From positions 51,376,271 to 51,440,270 of the forward strand of contig CM068377.1 of NCBI GenBank assembly GCA_034770075.1: 64,000 bases of DNA, given 5' to 3'. This DNA comes from Aralia elata. Taxonomy: Eukaryota > Streptophyta > Magnoliopsida > Apiales > Araliaceae. The position numbers and the translations under genes were made by a program. How positions within the stretch are numbered: the stretch's first letter is position 1; the number at the start of each line of letters is the position of its first letter. This document shows, piece after piece, positions 24,005 through 35,929 of the stretch. The notes below the pieces were generated by a model. That model was given only the letters and a program-made list of their open reading frames with translations. It was not told the origin of the DNA and searched no databases.

Positions 24005-26045
24005 TGTAGACACCCAAATTTTGCACTTTGTATACTAACCCTGACAGGAGGGTAGAATCGTCAATTAACCCAGCCTACGAGAACGAAAGGTGGACATAAG
24101 TACGAACACTCAAAGCCACCACAACGACTTGTGACCAAAGCCGACACGACAACGAGCGGATATCAGGAATCGACTAATGGTCACTACGCTTACCTGCTCG
24201 TCGGTGATCTAGTGGGGGTCGGGGGGCAGCGCCCCCTGGAAACCAAGCTCCAAATACAAATCCTGTGTCATGTCGCAACCATTCGAAACGAGCATTCCTG
24301 AATGACATGACACGTTTCTCAGCGGTTCCCGGACTGCAAAATATAAGCCTTTCAGCGAAAACCAATAGTATGACACGAGAATCGAGGTGCAATACGAAAA
24401 TCGAGAAAATCAGCCCAGCCAGCCGCGGATTGATCTGCGGCCAATGATGGGAAGACTGAAGTGCACGGCGGGCGCGGAGAAACCGAGGCTAGCCGCAGAT
24501 CAATCTGCGGCCAATCGCGGATCAATCTGCGGCCAACTGCGGATCAATCTGCGGCTGTCTCTGGCAGCCTTTATCAATGCAGTTCTTCATTTTCATCCGA
24601 AGAGAGCATACAGGAAGTTTTTTGGAAAAGAAAAAGGGAAGAAACAACAACGGGAGAGGAGAGAAAAGAGAGAAAAAAAAGTGAGGATTTATACCCCTTT
24701 TTTTAGATTGTATCACAGACATTTTCTACTCTAATTAATATACGAGTTTATACGCATCGTGGTGTCATTTGCAAGGTGAAGAGCCCCTTTTATAGCATTT
24801 TTGTTATATCATTTTGTTAAACTTGTTGTCATTCGGGCTATATTAAATGTAGTTTTTCTTGTATATTATTGAGGATCCAAGGATTAAGGACTATTAGTGA
24901 GGGTTCCAACGGAACGAAATTCTTCCCTAATGGCCCGATGATATCCATTTGGTGATTCTTTGTCGTTATGGTAATGTATTATGCGTAGTGTATTTAGATT
25001 GCTATTTTAGGATATCGTGGTGTGTTAGGCGATCCGGTGTTGTTCATTTGTGTAGTATTCGTTTTGTGGGTGTGTAAAAATTTCGGATGTGAGCCTAAGA
25101 GCGCGACTCCATGGTCCAAATCCGATGATGGACATTTTTGGGTGTATGTAGTAGGATCGATGTACCCTTTATTGTAAAGATGTAATTGTCGGGCCTTAAA
25201 ACCATATCAAGTCGAAAATCGGGTTTAAGGCCCCGTAATAGTGAAATATGTGCTTGTGGGCGTTTGGGGTTATTTTGATGGCTCACATGCCCATGAATAG
25301 CCCCCACGCATTTTAATGCTTGATTTGATTTACGACACAAAAATTGATTTCAAAGCTAAACGATGAAGATTTCCATAAAATAAATCAAATTAGGTTATTA
25401 GCACCACGCGGCTTAAAATTGGAAGTGCTAATGAATGTCGATTCCTATTTAACGAGAAGGTTAAAGAAAAAATCGTTTTCAAACATCACAAAAAATGATT
25501 TTATAAAAATAAATGACGTTTTATTAAATCTTTGTGCATAGGGTTAAGGAGATCGTAGAAGTTGCCCGTTATTTTATTTACGAAAGCAATGTATAAGTCT
25601 CGATTCCTATTTTGACGAAGGTTTAAAAGACTCTTGTTTTGCCAAAACGACACCTAATAAAAAATCTCACAGCTTATTAAAATCAAACATTTCTCATAAA
25701 AAATAAAGCTTTCTCGTATAGCCGAAAGACATTCTAAAGCATTCTCAAAATAAAATACGACTTTTCATAAAAAACCCAAATGGTTTTTTCATGCAAAACT
25801 CACCACAACATTCAAATAGGCACACACGCGCGCACACACACATTTTAAGAATTAAAGGATAGTAAAAGCATCGAGATTGCGGTAACCGTGTTTCACAGAA
25901 GTCGGGGGGTGCCTAACACCTTCCCCTCGCTTAAGCAAGCCCCCGAACTCTATGAATCTTGGTTTACAGACCAATTAATTTGGAGTCACATATGAGCCAG
26001 TGATTTACGAAAACGAAGCTCGGCTGAGTTGGTACATCCATTTCA
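24005..26045 (+). repeat. 3' LTR of element A, truncated
   Basis: It starts TGTAGACACCCAAATTTTGC like the reversed LTR at 2323-4415 and can be followed to TTGGTACATCCATTTCA, about 155 bases short of the expected end. It then changes abruptly to gag of element E at 26046. It holds a CA-rich microsatellite (about 25808-25842) and four copies of the 18-base near-palindrome (24423-24440, 24493-24510, 24515-24532, 24537-24554). Confidence 0.85.
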
Positions 26046-26962
26046 GGGGGTCGGCTTGATGAAACCTCCTCCTGTCCTTCCAGTCTGGCCAAATGCTCAG
26101 CTATTTCTCGCTGCTGTTGGCGTAAGGCCTCCATTACTTCCTGGTCCTTTGCCCTTCGTTGGGTCAGGATTGCCGTTTATCTCCATGATCGGCATTACTG
26201 CCTGAATGAACAAGGGTTCGAGCTGGGTTGGCAGTCATATGAGCCGAAGGTTCTGGCGTCTGCTGGTTAGTATGAAACAGACGACGACGAACCGGGGCAG
26301 ATTGGACTTGCAAAGGCACCCTAGCCCGACCCCTTGGCCCCAACCTCTCCCTAGCCGACGACCTGAGTCGGTCAAGGACCGACCTACGAGTTGGTGTATG
26401 GGAATCAACTGATCCTTCCCCTCCGACATGGGCTGTATTCACCATATCTGTTCTCTAGCTTTAACAGTGACTGTGAACTAACACTAAAGGCCCTCCTTCT
26501 AGCGCCAATGTTAACGCCAAGATTCGTCTGCACACTTCAGTCACTAAAAATGCGCTAATCCTGCACAATAACGATACCACACTCAGAGTTCCGGGTGGTT
26601 TTGCCACCGGGGGATAGCTCAGGCGTAAGAATTAGTACAGGCTGTATCAAGGTTTTGATAACAATGGAGGTTTGCAGTTTAGTGTTTAGTTTTGCATTAC
26701 CTTCGAATTCTAGAGGGAAGCCTTGTATATATACCTCCTTATGTCATCATCACGCCTGATCCCACTTAACAGACTAAAGCATATGTCTCCATCAACCAAA
26801 TCATAATAAATGCTCCAGTCAATATATAAGTCAACCCAGTTAGAAAGTAATTTCCTTAACTGGATCACTTTATCCCAACTAAAATCCCCAAATGAGTTCG
26901 GATCCTCCATACCGGGTCGGGTCTACCATCCGGGTCGGGCATCCCGAACCCAGGACCCAACA
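26046..26962 (-). mobile_element. Element E: 5' LTR and gag start of a D-family gypsy element
   Basis: On the minus strand: LTR 26962-26509 (TGTTGGGTCC...GTTAACA), primer site 26508-26491 (TTGGCGCTAGAAGGAGGG), then gag from 26445 (starts MVNTAHVGGEGS). The gag frame stops at about 26164 because four bases (present in element D as CCAT on the plus strand) are missing near 26171; the next segment is readable to 26046, where it joins the LTR of element A. The LTR is clearly diverged from that of element D. Confidence 0.85.
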
Positions 26963-27013
26963 AAAAGTAAAATAAATTACAATACTCAAAAAAATAAAAT
27001 AACATCATATATA

Positions 27014-27233
27014 CTCTTTCCGTTTCAAAATTAGTGATATAATTTGACATATATTAAACTTTAAAATTGGTAAAATTTATAAAAGTTTAAAATGATTTAA
27101 TAGTTTTTGTTATATATTATATAATCATAATAATTATATCAACTAAAATTATAAAAAATCATATCAATTTAAAGTTTAGTATGTCATTATTTGACTTTAA
27201 AAGTCAAATTATATTTTTAATTTTTGGAGGGAG
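27014..27233. mobile_element. Stowaway-like MITE (220 bp)
   Basis: Ends CTCTTTCCGTTTC... and ...TTTTGGAGGGAG are imperfect inverted repeats of the Stowaway CTCCCTCCGT type, flanked by TA at 27012-27013 and 27234-27235. The interior is AT-rich without coding sequence. It sits about 265 bases upstream of the start codon of the stress-protein gene. Confidence 0.75.
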
Positions 27234-27497
27234 TATAAAAATAAAATAAAATACAAACTTGCACAAATAAATGAGGAGACTCGAGGCTGAAATGGAATGG
27301 AACCGGGTATAAACATATACCAGACTATGAGCGGAGCCCGTAGACTCCATCAACTGGATTTGGTCAATATCAACTGTTAAAACCACCCTGTCCCAAAACA
27401 ATCTTCGTGCCCGCCATTTCCTCCTCCTGAAGGATAAGATACAGAACTCTTAATAACAGTTAGCAGTAAAAAACCAGTCAACCAAAACTTCCAAACC

Positions 27498-29589
27498 ATG
27501 ACCGGTGACTTGAGATGCGTGATCGTGGCCGTCGACGGTAGCGAAGAGAGCATGAACGCCTTGAAATGGGCGCTCGTTAACCTCAAGCTCCGATCCACTG
27601 AGCCTCAGGGCTCTTTCTTCATACTGCACGTTCAATCGCCGCCGTCCATCGCCGCCGGACTCAATCCCGGTGCTATCCCTTTCGGCGGTCCCAGTTAAGT
27701 CTACATATGTGTGATCATACTCCCTCTAGATACATTTTTTTTTGACTTTTGGGAGTTAATTTGAGAAATTCTAAAATTCAAAATCGATTTGAATCCGTTT
27801 ATGTTTCGAAAACTACAATACAATTAGTAGTACTTTTTAAGTTAGTTGATGGCTATTTTCACTGTTTGTACTAAAATCTAAAATTTAATTTTAGGATTTT
27901 GTAAATTGACAACCAAAAAAAAAAAAAAAAAAAAAACAAGATGTCAAAATGTATCTCTAATTTTTAAGCTTAGGTAGTTGTAAAACTGTCGGTTCATTTT
28001 GCTTAATTTAATTTGTTTTTTGAGTTTATTAATTGGTTGATGTTATAAAACTGTTTGTTCATTTTGCTTTATTAATTTGCTTGCGTTAATTAATTGGCTG
28101 CTGTTAGTACAATTATTCAATATTTTTGGTTATTAATATTGCTACGGAGCAGGTGATTTGGAGGTGCCTGCGTTTACTGCGGCTACTGAGAAACATCAGC
28201 AACGCATTTCTGAGGCCATTATTGCTCATGCTCTTCAGATTTGCTCTGATAAAAATGTAAGGGAATCATAGACTCTCTATGTATAAATACAAGCATTTGG
28301 ATGTTTTTTCTGATATACAAGTGTTTGCATATGCTTTATCTACTATGAAATAGATTGGATGAATTCGATTTGTTCCATTAGCCTGTTTATTTTAGTTTAA
28401 AGCATTGTTACCTGGAACGTGGTTCATTTCGCTACCGGTACGAATACGGATACGCGGTACACTACATAGCTAAAACGTGGTACGCTAGGTGTATCTTTAT
28501 ATAAATCTTATAGTTAAGAATTCTCTTAGAATCTAAGTATATAATAAACCTATTTTATAGAAAAAAATTTAGTTGAATCAACAGGTTGGTTGTTTTATAT
28601 TTAGGACAAATGTAATGTTTGAGCAACCAATAATAAGTTAGAATATTGATATGTGTGCAAGTATAGGTAAAATAACAAATAAATTTTTTGGTGCGCTAAA
28701 TTTAGAGTATTGGTACATAAGATTATCATGTTTGGGTACGTAAGTACCAATATTCGATAGGTTAATAAGAGTATCTGGTAAGTCTGGTTTAAAGAGATGA
28801 ATGTAATATTAATAATACTCCCTTCTTTCAAATTTAGAGTCTCTACTTCATGAAAAGTTGGTTTTTAATGTAATCAACCTACAATATCAGAATAAACATA
28901 AGAGTATCTATCATAAGATTTAGGACCTTAATTTTGAAGTGTGATATTTTTATTGGGACATCCGTAAAGGAAACCTGCAATGTTGAATTAGGAAGGGATG
29001 GCATTTGTGTGTATATATTACTTCTATATATTTTTTGATTTATTTTGTTGACTATTTCCTCTTTGGCTATTCTGAGTAACTGTTTAATCAAATAGGAATA
29101 CAGACAAAGGCAACAAAGTTAAAACCTAAAAGATCTCGTTGTTTGTTGATAATGAAATGGCTAGCCTAGAATTGATATTGGAACTTATTAGCTATATCTT
29201 GCTAAACAGTAATTAACAGAAAGCCTTGTTATGCCACAAAACATTGTTACAAACCTTTTTAGCATAAGACTCTTGAAACCAATAAAACAGTTTCTGGTAA
29301 AGCCTTTTCTGAACTTAATTGGAAAATATTTTTTCACTTTCTCCAAATTATATCAACTGATTTTTAAAACACAAGTTCATAATTGGGAATCAGAAGGAAA
29401 AAAATTGTGAAATTTCGAATATCAGCATACTGATGGAAAAACCTTTTTCTTTTTCTCCTAAATATATCAGGTGAATTTTAAAACAAAAGTCGTAATTGGG
29501 GATCGGAAGGAGAAAATTTCTGAAGTTGTCGAGGAACTGCGTGCTGATTTGCTTGTGATGGGATGTCGTGCTTTTGGTCCTATTAAAAG
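27498..29589 (+). CDS. Universal stress protein (USP-A) family gene, exons 1-3, last exon not found
   Basis: Exons 27498-27693, 28153-28256 and 29471-29589 join in frame with GT-AG borders (phases 1, 0 and 2). They encode 139 codons: start MTGDLRCVIVAVDGSEES (first beta strand with the nucleotide-site Asp), HVQSPPS, an exon starting DLEVPAFTAATEKHQQR, then VVIGDRKEKISEVVEE and LLVMGCRAFGPIK. The last motif is the start of the G-2x-G-9x-G(S/T) ATP loop of plant USPs, which needs a final exon of about 25 codons (usually a FLGSVS block and CPV). None was seen before element D at 32571 or beyond it. Family members are small soluble proteins linked to stress and hormone responses. The gene may be truncated, or its last exon may lie far away. 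Confidence 0.75.
28257..29470. other. Intron 2 of the USP gene
   Basis: AT-rich, with no gene. It holds a TACGAATACGGATACGCGGTAC block (28439-28460), which looks like a diverged repeat, and a single Stowaway-like end (TACTCCCTTC, about 28817). Confidence 0.4.
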
Positions 29590-30122
29590 GTACTTCTTTT
29601 TCTTGGGAAGTGATATGATATTAACAATACTTACAATGTCTTTCATTATTAATTTGAATGATTCAATCTACTTATAAATTAAAAGGATGAAATTACCATA
29701 ACTTGAGAGCCATTGAACGTATTTGATAATCAATTAATTGTCCATGATCAATTTTAGGATTTTGTGGAATCTACTTGTTCCATGATTTGTCCATAAAGAA
29801 GATATTGTAGTCTGTTCTAATTTAGGTCTGCATGCTAATTCACAATTGATGTAGGACAAGAATGGAGGAAGAAATATAGGACATGATATTGTAGGCGGCA
29901 AAAGCTCAAATAAAAACACAAAGCTTTAAAATCAATAATATCAATTCAATGTATATATAAACTTATGAGATTACAATATTTAAATAGAAAACGTAAGACA
30001 TGTGGACAAAATATCACTAATTTCTATGTTGACTAATTTGGCTGCATTTGCACTTTTCTTTCTTTCTTTCTTTCTTTTTTAAAATTTTTTATCTCACCTC
30101 GTATGGGTGAGGATGGATTAGT

Positions 30123-30329
30123 ATCCCCTCCGTTCCTCTAATTTCTCTCAATACACATTTAGCGACACAAATATTGCTTTTAGCGACGATACTGGCAACA
30201 CAATAATTGCGTCTAATTTTATTGTGTCGCTAATTCTTTGCGACGAATTTTATTGTTTGGCTAAATGCAATATTAGTGTCGTTGGATGTGTATTGAAAGA
30301 AATTAGAGGATAGGTATAATGGAGGGGAT
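30123..30329. mobile_element. Fold-back MITE (about 207 bp)
   Basis: The ends ATCCCCTCCGTTCCTCTAAT (from 30123) and the matching inverted end (to 30329, ...GGAGGGGAT) pair over about 60 bases, through CAATACACA and the GCGACAC/TAATATTGC segment. The interior has a smaller inverted repeat around ACACAATAATTGCG. There is no coding sequence. The target duplication is not clear, so the superfamily is open. Confidence 0.65.
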
Positions 30330-30480
30330 CCTATTCTGGTGAGGATACCCAACAATCTCCCCCTCCGAACACATAAGAGGAAAGATCACCAATATAACTC
30401 CTACTTAGAGTCAACTCCAACGAAGTCTTGGCTCAACTCAAACTTCTTGGATTTTTCCAGTTATTTCCATGACCGGCTTA

Positions 30481-31399
30481 GAGCATGTTTGATAATTCTT
30501 AGTGGCCTCTTAATAGGAAGATTTCTTATTCGGTCAGCCACATGGCGTTTGAAAGACTGTTATTAAACATTCAATCAAAACAAAATGTTTTTTCAGTAAG
30601 CAACATCAATTTAACTTTTCCAACCAATTAATTAACTTAATGATCCTTTTACTAAAATATCCTCAGCTGCACATGCTCCCATTTATTCCTACAGGCTACT
30701 GGCCACATACTACAAATCTGCTTGAAATTGATGAAGAAATTTGCATTAAGTGATATATTTACAACTACTTTGGTTAATTACTTATATGCTAAGATTAATG
30801 TAATTAGGGTATTTTTAATTTTTGTTTGAATTTATGTATTTTTAGATAATTATTTTATTATAGCTAAAATTGATGTAATTTAGATAACTAAAAATTTTAT
30901 ATTAAAAAATTACAAAAGTTTATATGATAATTCTTTCGCTACACAAAAAGTGTCTTATTTGCAAAAATTAAATATAAACATAAAGTTCTATTTTTTTTTT
31001 CATGTTTTACCCTTTAATTTAGTAATGTTGACATGATAATGTAATTGTGATAACAAATTTGAGAAAATTGTGTTATTTTATACTACTATTAATAAAAAAA
31101 AATGACTCATTTTATAGGAAAACAAGTATTGTAAAACGAACTATTTTTTATTTTTTATGAAATAGAGGGAGTAGTATTATGACTTAACTATATATTTTTG
31201 TAATTATAGAACAAAATTATTCAAAACAGGTTAGAGGCTTAACATGTAAATTACACTCATTCAGACGTCTTTAAAAGATGAGTTATCAAACACTTTTTTT
31301 ATTGAGTGCTTAGTTTGGAGCAAAACCTCTATTTTATTCAGCTCATTCAGGTGTTATTAATTATTCAGATATATTCATTCGGTTTTATCAAACAGTCCC
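30481..31399. mobile_element. Tourist/Harbinger-like nonautonomous element (919 bp)
   Basis: Ends GAGCATGTTTGATAA and TTATCAAACAGTCCC are imperfect inverted repeats of the PIF/Harbinger type, flanked by the expected 3-base target TTA at 30478-30480 and 31400-31402. The inside is AT-rich without ORFs. Confidence 0.55.
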
Positions 31400-32110
31400 T
31401 TAGTCTCATCGGCATGAAACTTCTCAATGGGAGAAACTTCATATAAATTCCTTGCTAAATTCTTTCACACCCGTTTCATTTTACCATAGTTGTGAGCTAT
31501 CTTTGTTGTGGTCTTCATGCAAGGCTATATTCTCTTTTGAGCTATCGTTTGTTGTGGTCTTCATTCAAGGCTATTCTCTCTTCTGCATGGCATTGTACCA
31601 CCCCCTCTGACTCCCCCATCTTCAACACCTCGTACATGTGTTGGGAATAAAAAAGCTCCCCTCAATTTTCGAGGATCAATATTCCAATTTGATGCTTCTT
31701 CCAATTTAATTTTCCAAAGAGAGGGTGGCCTTCAATTTGCAAGTTTGACAGTTGAATTGTCAATAGTCTTATAATTGTCAGTATGGCTTGAAAGTTGTAT
31801 AAAATTTGTATGGAGGCTTTCAGATTATGCAGCTTTCACATGGAATTCCAGTACCCTGACTCTACTATAAAAGAGGTTAAACAGAAGAGAAAAATATGCG
31901 TCAAGCATCAGTACAAGCAATGCACAAGCAGAGTGCATTAGCAGAGGGAGAGTTCTACTGAGGGAATTCTAAGAGATCCGGTTAATATTGAAAATATAGA
32001 GAGTAGTAAAATACAAGAGTGTTGTGAGTTCTTTTGGGTGAAAGTTTTTCGCCCCAAAGAGGTTCTCTTGTATTATCTGTATTTGGTTGTGCCTCAAATT
32101 TTAGTATAGA
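31400..32110. other. Intergenic DNA with an LTR-like piece
   Basis: No gene. A TACTATAAAAGAGG TATA-like site (about 31863-31876) followed by a leader-like, AG-rich stretch and the TGTTGGGAATAAAAAAGC block (from 31638) look like a degraded copia LTR, but no partner LTR or target duplication was found. Confidence 0.3.
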
Positions 32111-32341
32111 ACTTGAGAGAGAGACTTTATTCCTTATTTTCAGAAATGTTGGAATTATTCAGAGTTGGTCCCATGGTTGTTCCCTCTTATTTTCATTTTA
32201 CTATTAGAACTTTTGACTTTACAAGTAAAAGAAATGAGAATGTTTGTAACTTTGTTTACTTCATTTTCTTATATATCAAAAGTTGGATTTTTGACCGAGC
32301 AGGCTGGTCTCATCGATTGATTTTTCTGTTCATAATATGTA

Positions 32342-32559
32342 TTCCCTCCATCTCTATTTAGTTTGCTTCCCTTTCTTCTTTTGGCTCTCCCAAATAACTT
32401 AAGAGTACTCTTTAGCTAGGTAGGGTTCATTGGGAGGGTTGATTTCAATACTCTTTAATTTGGTGGGTCCAAATGGAGGGTAGTTTTGGGACCCAATTAC
32501 AATACTTTACCTGTTTTAGTACGAGTGTGAAAAGGAAGAGAGCAACTAAATGAAGGGAG
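32342..32559. mobile_element. Stowaway-like MITE (218 bp)
   Basis: Ends TTCCCTCCATCTCTATTTAG and CTAAATGAAGGGAG are imperfect inverted repeats, flanked by TA at 32340-32341 and 32560-32561. Element D inserted nine bases to the right. Confidence 0.7.
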
Positions 32560-32570
32560 TATATGGTAGC

Positions 32571-33006
32571 TGTTAACGCCAAGATTTGTCTGCGCACTTC
32601 AGTCACTACAAAATGCGCTAATCCTGCACAATAACGAAACCTCACTCAAAGTTCCGGGTGGTTTTGCCACCGGGGGATAGCTCAGGCGTGAGAATTAGTA
32701 CAGGCTATATCAAGGTTTTGATAACAATGGAGGTTTTTAGTTTAGTGTTTAGTTTTGCATTACCTTTGAAATGTAGAGGAAAGCCTTATATATACACTCC
32801 CACTTGCCATCATCACGCCAGGTCCCACTTGACAGTATAAAGCATACGTCCCATCAACCAAATCATAATAAATGCTTTAGTCAGAATATAAGTCAACTTA
32901 GTTAAGAGATAACTTCCTTAACCAAATTACTTCTCTGCATCCCGAACCCACACCCCGGGTCGGATCTAGCACATCGGGTCGGGAGTCCCGAACCCAGAAC
33001 CCAACA
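32571..33006 (-). repeat. 3' LTR of element D
   Basis: 436 bases, TG...CA. No difference from 38465-38900 was seen by eye. A TATATATAAGG-type TATA box (minus strand) lies at about 32785-32795. Confidence 0.95.
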
Positions 33007-33372
33007 TTGCCCCCTACTCTTTAATTATAAAAATGAATTATAATAAAAGAGTATAAAGAATGAATCTTAATCTCCAAACAATGAACCAAACAATCCTTTA
33101 GAACATAACCGCCCCACATCATCACATCCATTAATATCCCCAGTTACCACGTGGCAATAACGGTTCCACCACATTTATTGAAACAGTACCGTTAGTGGGA
33201 AAATGGGCCGAATCTTAAGGGCCGCGCCCAATAAAGGCAACACCCTTCCAAAATTAACCGCCACTTTCAGCCCTAATTTTCAAATCTCTCAAATCTCCTT
33301 TCTGCAACCTTCACCACCGCTTCCCTACCTTTCCAATCATTTGAATCTCGCATCTCGTTCTTCTATTCTTCA

Positions 33373-35768
33373 ATGGCAACCAATGACGCCTCAAGCTCTT
33401 CTAACCCATCGAAAACCAGTGCATCCGCGGCAGCTGCTAATGAGATCCTCCCTCCTACAGCAGCGATAACAACGGAAGCCACCACAGTCACCACCACTGC
33501 AATCGCATCAATTTCTACCGCCGCCGCACCGCCAATTCCTTCCTCTGCCATCAAAACTAGTTCCACCTCCGGAGGACTCAGCGTTTCTTCCCAAGATCCT
33601 ATCACAAGCTCCGATTTTCCTAGCAACCCCTTCTCTACTCCATCACCCCGAACCGAAGCCGAGCTTCAAAACATAAAGATGCTAGAAGAATACTCCTCAG
33701 ACAAGACTTTTTACCATATAAACACCATATCCTCGCTTCAAACCAAAGATCTAGCGTCTATCCGCGAACTGTACCAGATTCCCATATCTTACCAGATCCG
33801 CACACCCAACCTCAACGAAAGAATGTACCAACGCCCCAACGGCTGGACTGCTGTGACTGTCCAAGCCCTGAAGTATGGGCTCAGATTCCCCCTCAACCAC
33901 TTCATCCTCACATTCCTCAGCGTGGTCGGGGTCGGGCTCGCCCAATTGGTTCCTAATTCCTTCATTCATTTGATCTGTTATATAGCTTTCTGCCACGAGT
34001 GCCAAGTCGAACCGACCATGGACTTTTTCTTTGCCCTATTCACCGTAATTCGATCGCGCGAAGCAGGATTTCGGCAAATCAGCAAGGTACCAGTCAAGGG
34101 GGCTCAAAAGAAATCCCTGATGAGGACCCCGGCCAGTAACAAGGGATGGCACTCCCAATGGTTCTACATCAAAGGACCCGATACCAGCCTAATATCGGAT
34201 TGGGTTGGCTTCAGCAAAAATACCAACAATATTGAAGCCTTCCCGTCCGACCGCCTGGGAGAGTTCAAACAATTCGTCAGCAAGATGCCCGATGAGGAAT
34301 GGGACTTCGAACTCCTCGGCAACCATACTTGGCTATACAATCATGGATGTAAGTACCTATCCTCGAACCTCAAACTAAGTTTTTATTGCTTGTAATTCCT
34401 TCTTACTAGTATAGATTTCTAACGCTTAACATCTTCCAGTAACGCTCATCAAGCCAGTCGCCCCGACCAACATCAACCAAACAATTCCCCGAGCTACCGA
34501 CCCGAATCTGGCCGATCCCAACGAGCCTTTGGAGGACGAGCCTCAGAATCGAATGCCGATAGCCGCCCGTCCAATCACGGCTATCCCAATGGCTCAAGTC
34601 CTTAAGAAAAGTACCTTGGAGATGAGCAGATCGGAAAAGATGGCCTTGATGAAGAAGCAGCAGCTAAAGAAGAAGGTGCCACCGCCGCCCAAACCACTGA
34701 AGACTCCAGCAACAATTCCCGAACCGATCTCCCTAGGCATCATCGACGAAGAGACCGATGAGGAAGTACTGGAGCCTCTTGCAAAGAGATCTCGCAAAGA
34801 GGCTTCTTCTCCAGTACTTCCATCCGGCCCTACCCAACAAGTCAAATCTCAATCAGGAGGATCTCACTCTTCCGACCAATTGGCTTCGGCCCCTTCGGCC
34901 CCTTCATCTAGCAATCGGGCCAAGCCACGGACTCTCTGGCCCCAAAACCCATCGGACCCGTTTCCCTATGATCTCCTCGAGCGCTTCGTCATGCCCGCCG
35001 ATAACGATCGGTTTAAGAATCATTCTCCGGATCAATACCTGGAAGACTTCACAAGGCTTCAACTCCAGGTAAGACATCATTTCATACCGAGCCGCTTTTT
35101 TATTTGAACTTGATTCTGATCCATATTTTATACAGGCTAATGCCGTGTTTGCCCGATCTCTACCATCTCTGCTTAAATTGGCGAAGAAGAACAAGGAGAT
35201 CGAGGCAGAAAATGAATTCCTGAAGGGTGACATTCGATCCCTGGAATCCGACTTAGAGAAGGAGAAGGATCTTCATATCGATATGAAAGATAAGCTCACC
35301 GAAGCCAATAGGGAGAACTATCAGCTTCGGAATCGGGTCGACATCCTTCAATCGGAAATTGCCGATCGGGAGAAACAGAATGAAAGGCTTATGGAGGAGC
35401 GAGTCTTATTGAAGGAAAACGATTCCGATCAAAAGAAAGCAATATCCGCCCTCGAAGAACAGATGGAGAAGACCCACTTCAAATTGAAGGATCTGATCCA
35501 GGCCTACAACTCATTGGAGGAAGAGCACACCCAGTTGAAGAACCAAGGACCTCCGATGACCGAAGAAACCAAGTTCCAAATAATAGAGGAGTATAAGGCA
35601 TCCCCCGAACTAACCGACAAGATTATCATGCAATTCTCTGAAGGGTATCAAAGCCACAAAGAGAAGATCAAAGAGAAGATGATGGCGGCGGGACTGGACA
35701 CCTCTATCCTCGATTCTTCGGACGACGAAGAGGGGTCAGATGAACCGCCTACTTCCCCGACCCCATAG
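33373..35768 (+). CDS. Antisense extra gene of element D, three exons, 745 aa, PF04195-like
   Basis: Exons 33373-34348, 34440-35068 and 35136-35768 join to 2238 bases with no stop. Borders are AT|GTAAGT...TTCCAG|TA and CAG|GTAAGA...ATACAG|GC. The N-terminus is Ser/Thr/Ala-rich and disordered. Residues about 140-230 hold YGLRFPLNHFILTFLSVV...LAQLVPNSFIHLI, the pattern of PF04195 ('putative gypsy type transposon'), a plant domain of unknown role. Exon 2 adds a basic, Pro-rich linker and exon 3 a long coiled coil (about residues 540-710: runs such as KKNKEIEAENEFL) with an acidic tail. It faces the integrase tail to tail, 161 bases apart. Such antisense ORFs are known in Tat elements; their function is not. 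It is the only complete gene in element D. Start: first ATG of the open frame, 366 bases from the LTR. Confidence 0.8.
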
Positions 35769-35929
35769 GGTGGTTCAACTGCTTTTTCTTTTCGGATGTA
35801 AATAACACAATTTGTAATTTCAACAACTATTAATGAAATATCCCAACATTTTCGTTTATACAACCTGATAGCATTTTATTTCAATGAACATAAAGATTTA
35901 CATAATCGGCAATAAGAAATGGCTATGAC

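Larger units (their letters stand above)
4416..26045 (+). mobile_element. Tat-lineage Ty3/gypsy element A (5' part displaced, 3' LTR truncated)
   Basis: A plus-strand pol with RT, a gypsy RNase H, a second archaeal-type RNase H and integrase is followed by two antisense ORFs, a tandem array and an LTR. Dual RNase H and antisense extra ORFs between integrase and 3' LTR are hallmarks of the Tat lineage (Ogre, Retand, Grande). Its 5' LTR, gag and most of protease are not in the window and should lie left of position 1, beyond element B. The 3' LTR breaks off at 26045 against element E. Copia element C (9909-19085) interrupts it. Confidence 0.8.

Noticed and set aside
28435..28500. TACG-rich block in the USP intron as a regulatory site
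   Set aside because: It looks like a diverged repeat and nothing ties it to regulation.
30481..31399. hAT origin for this element
   Set aside because: An 8-base duplication was sought and not found; the TTA flanks and GGGC-TGTTTG-type ends fit Tourist/Harbinger better.
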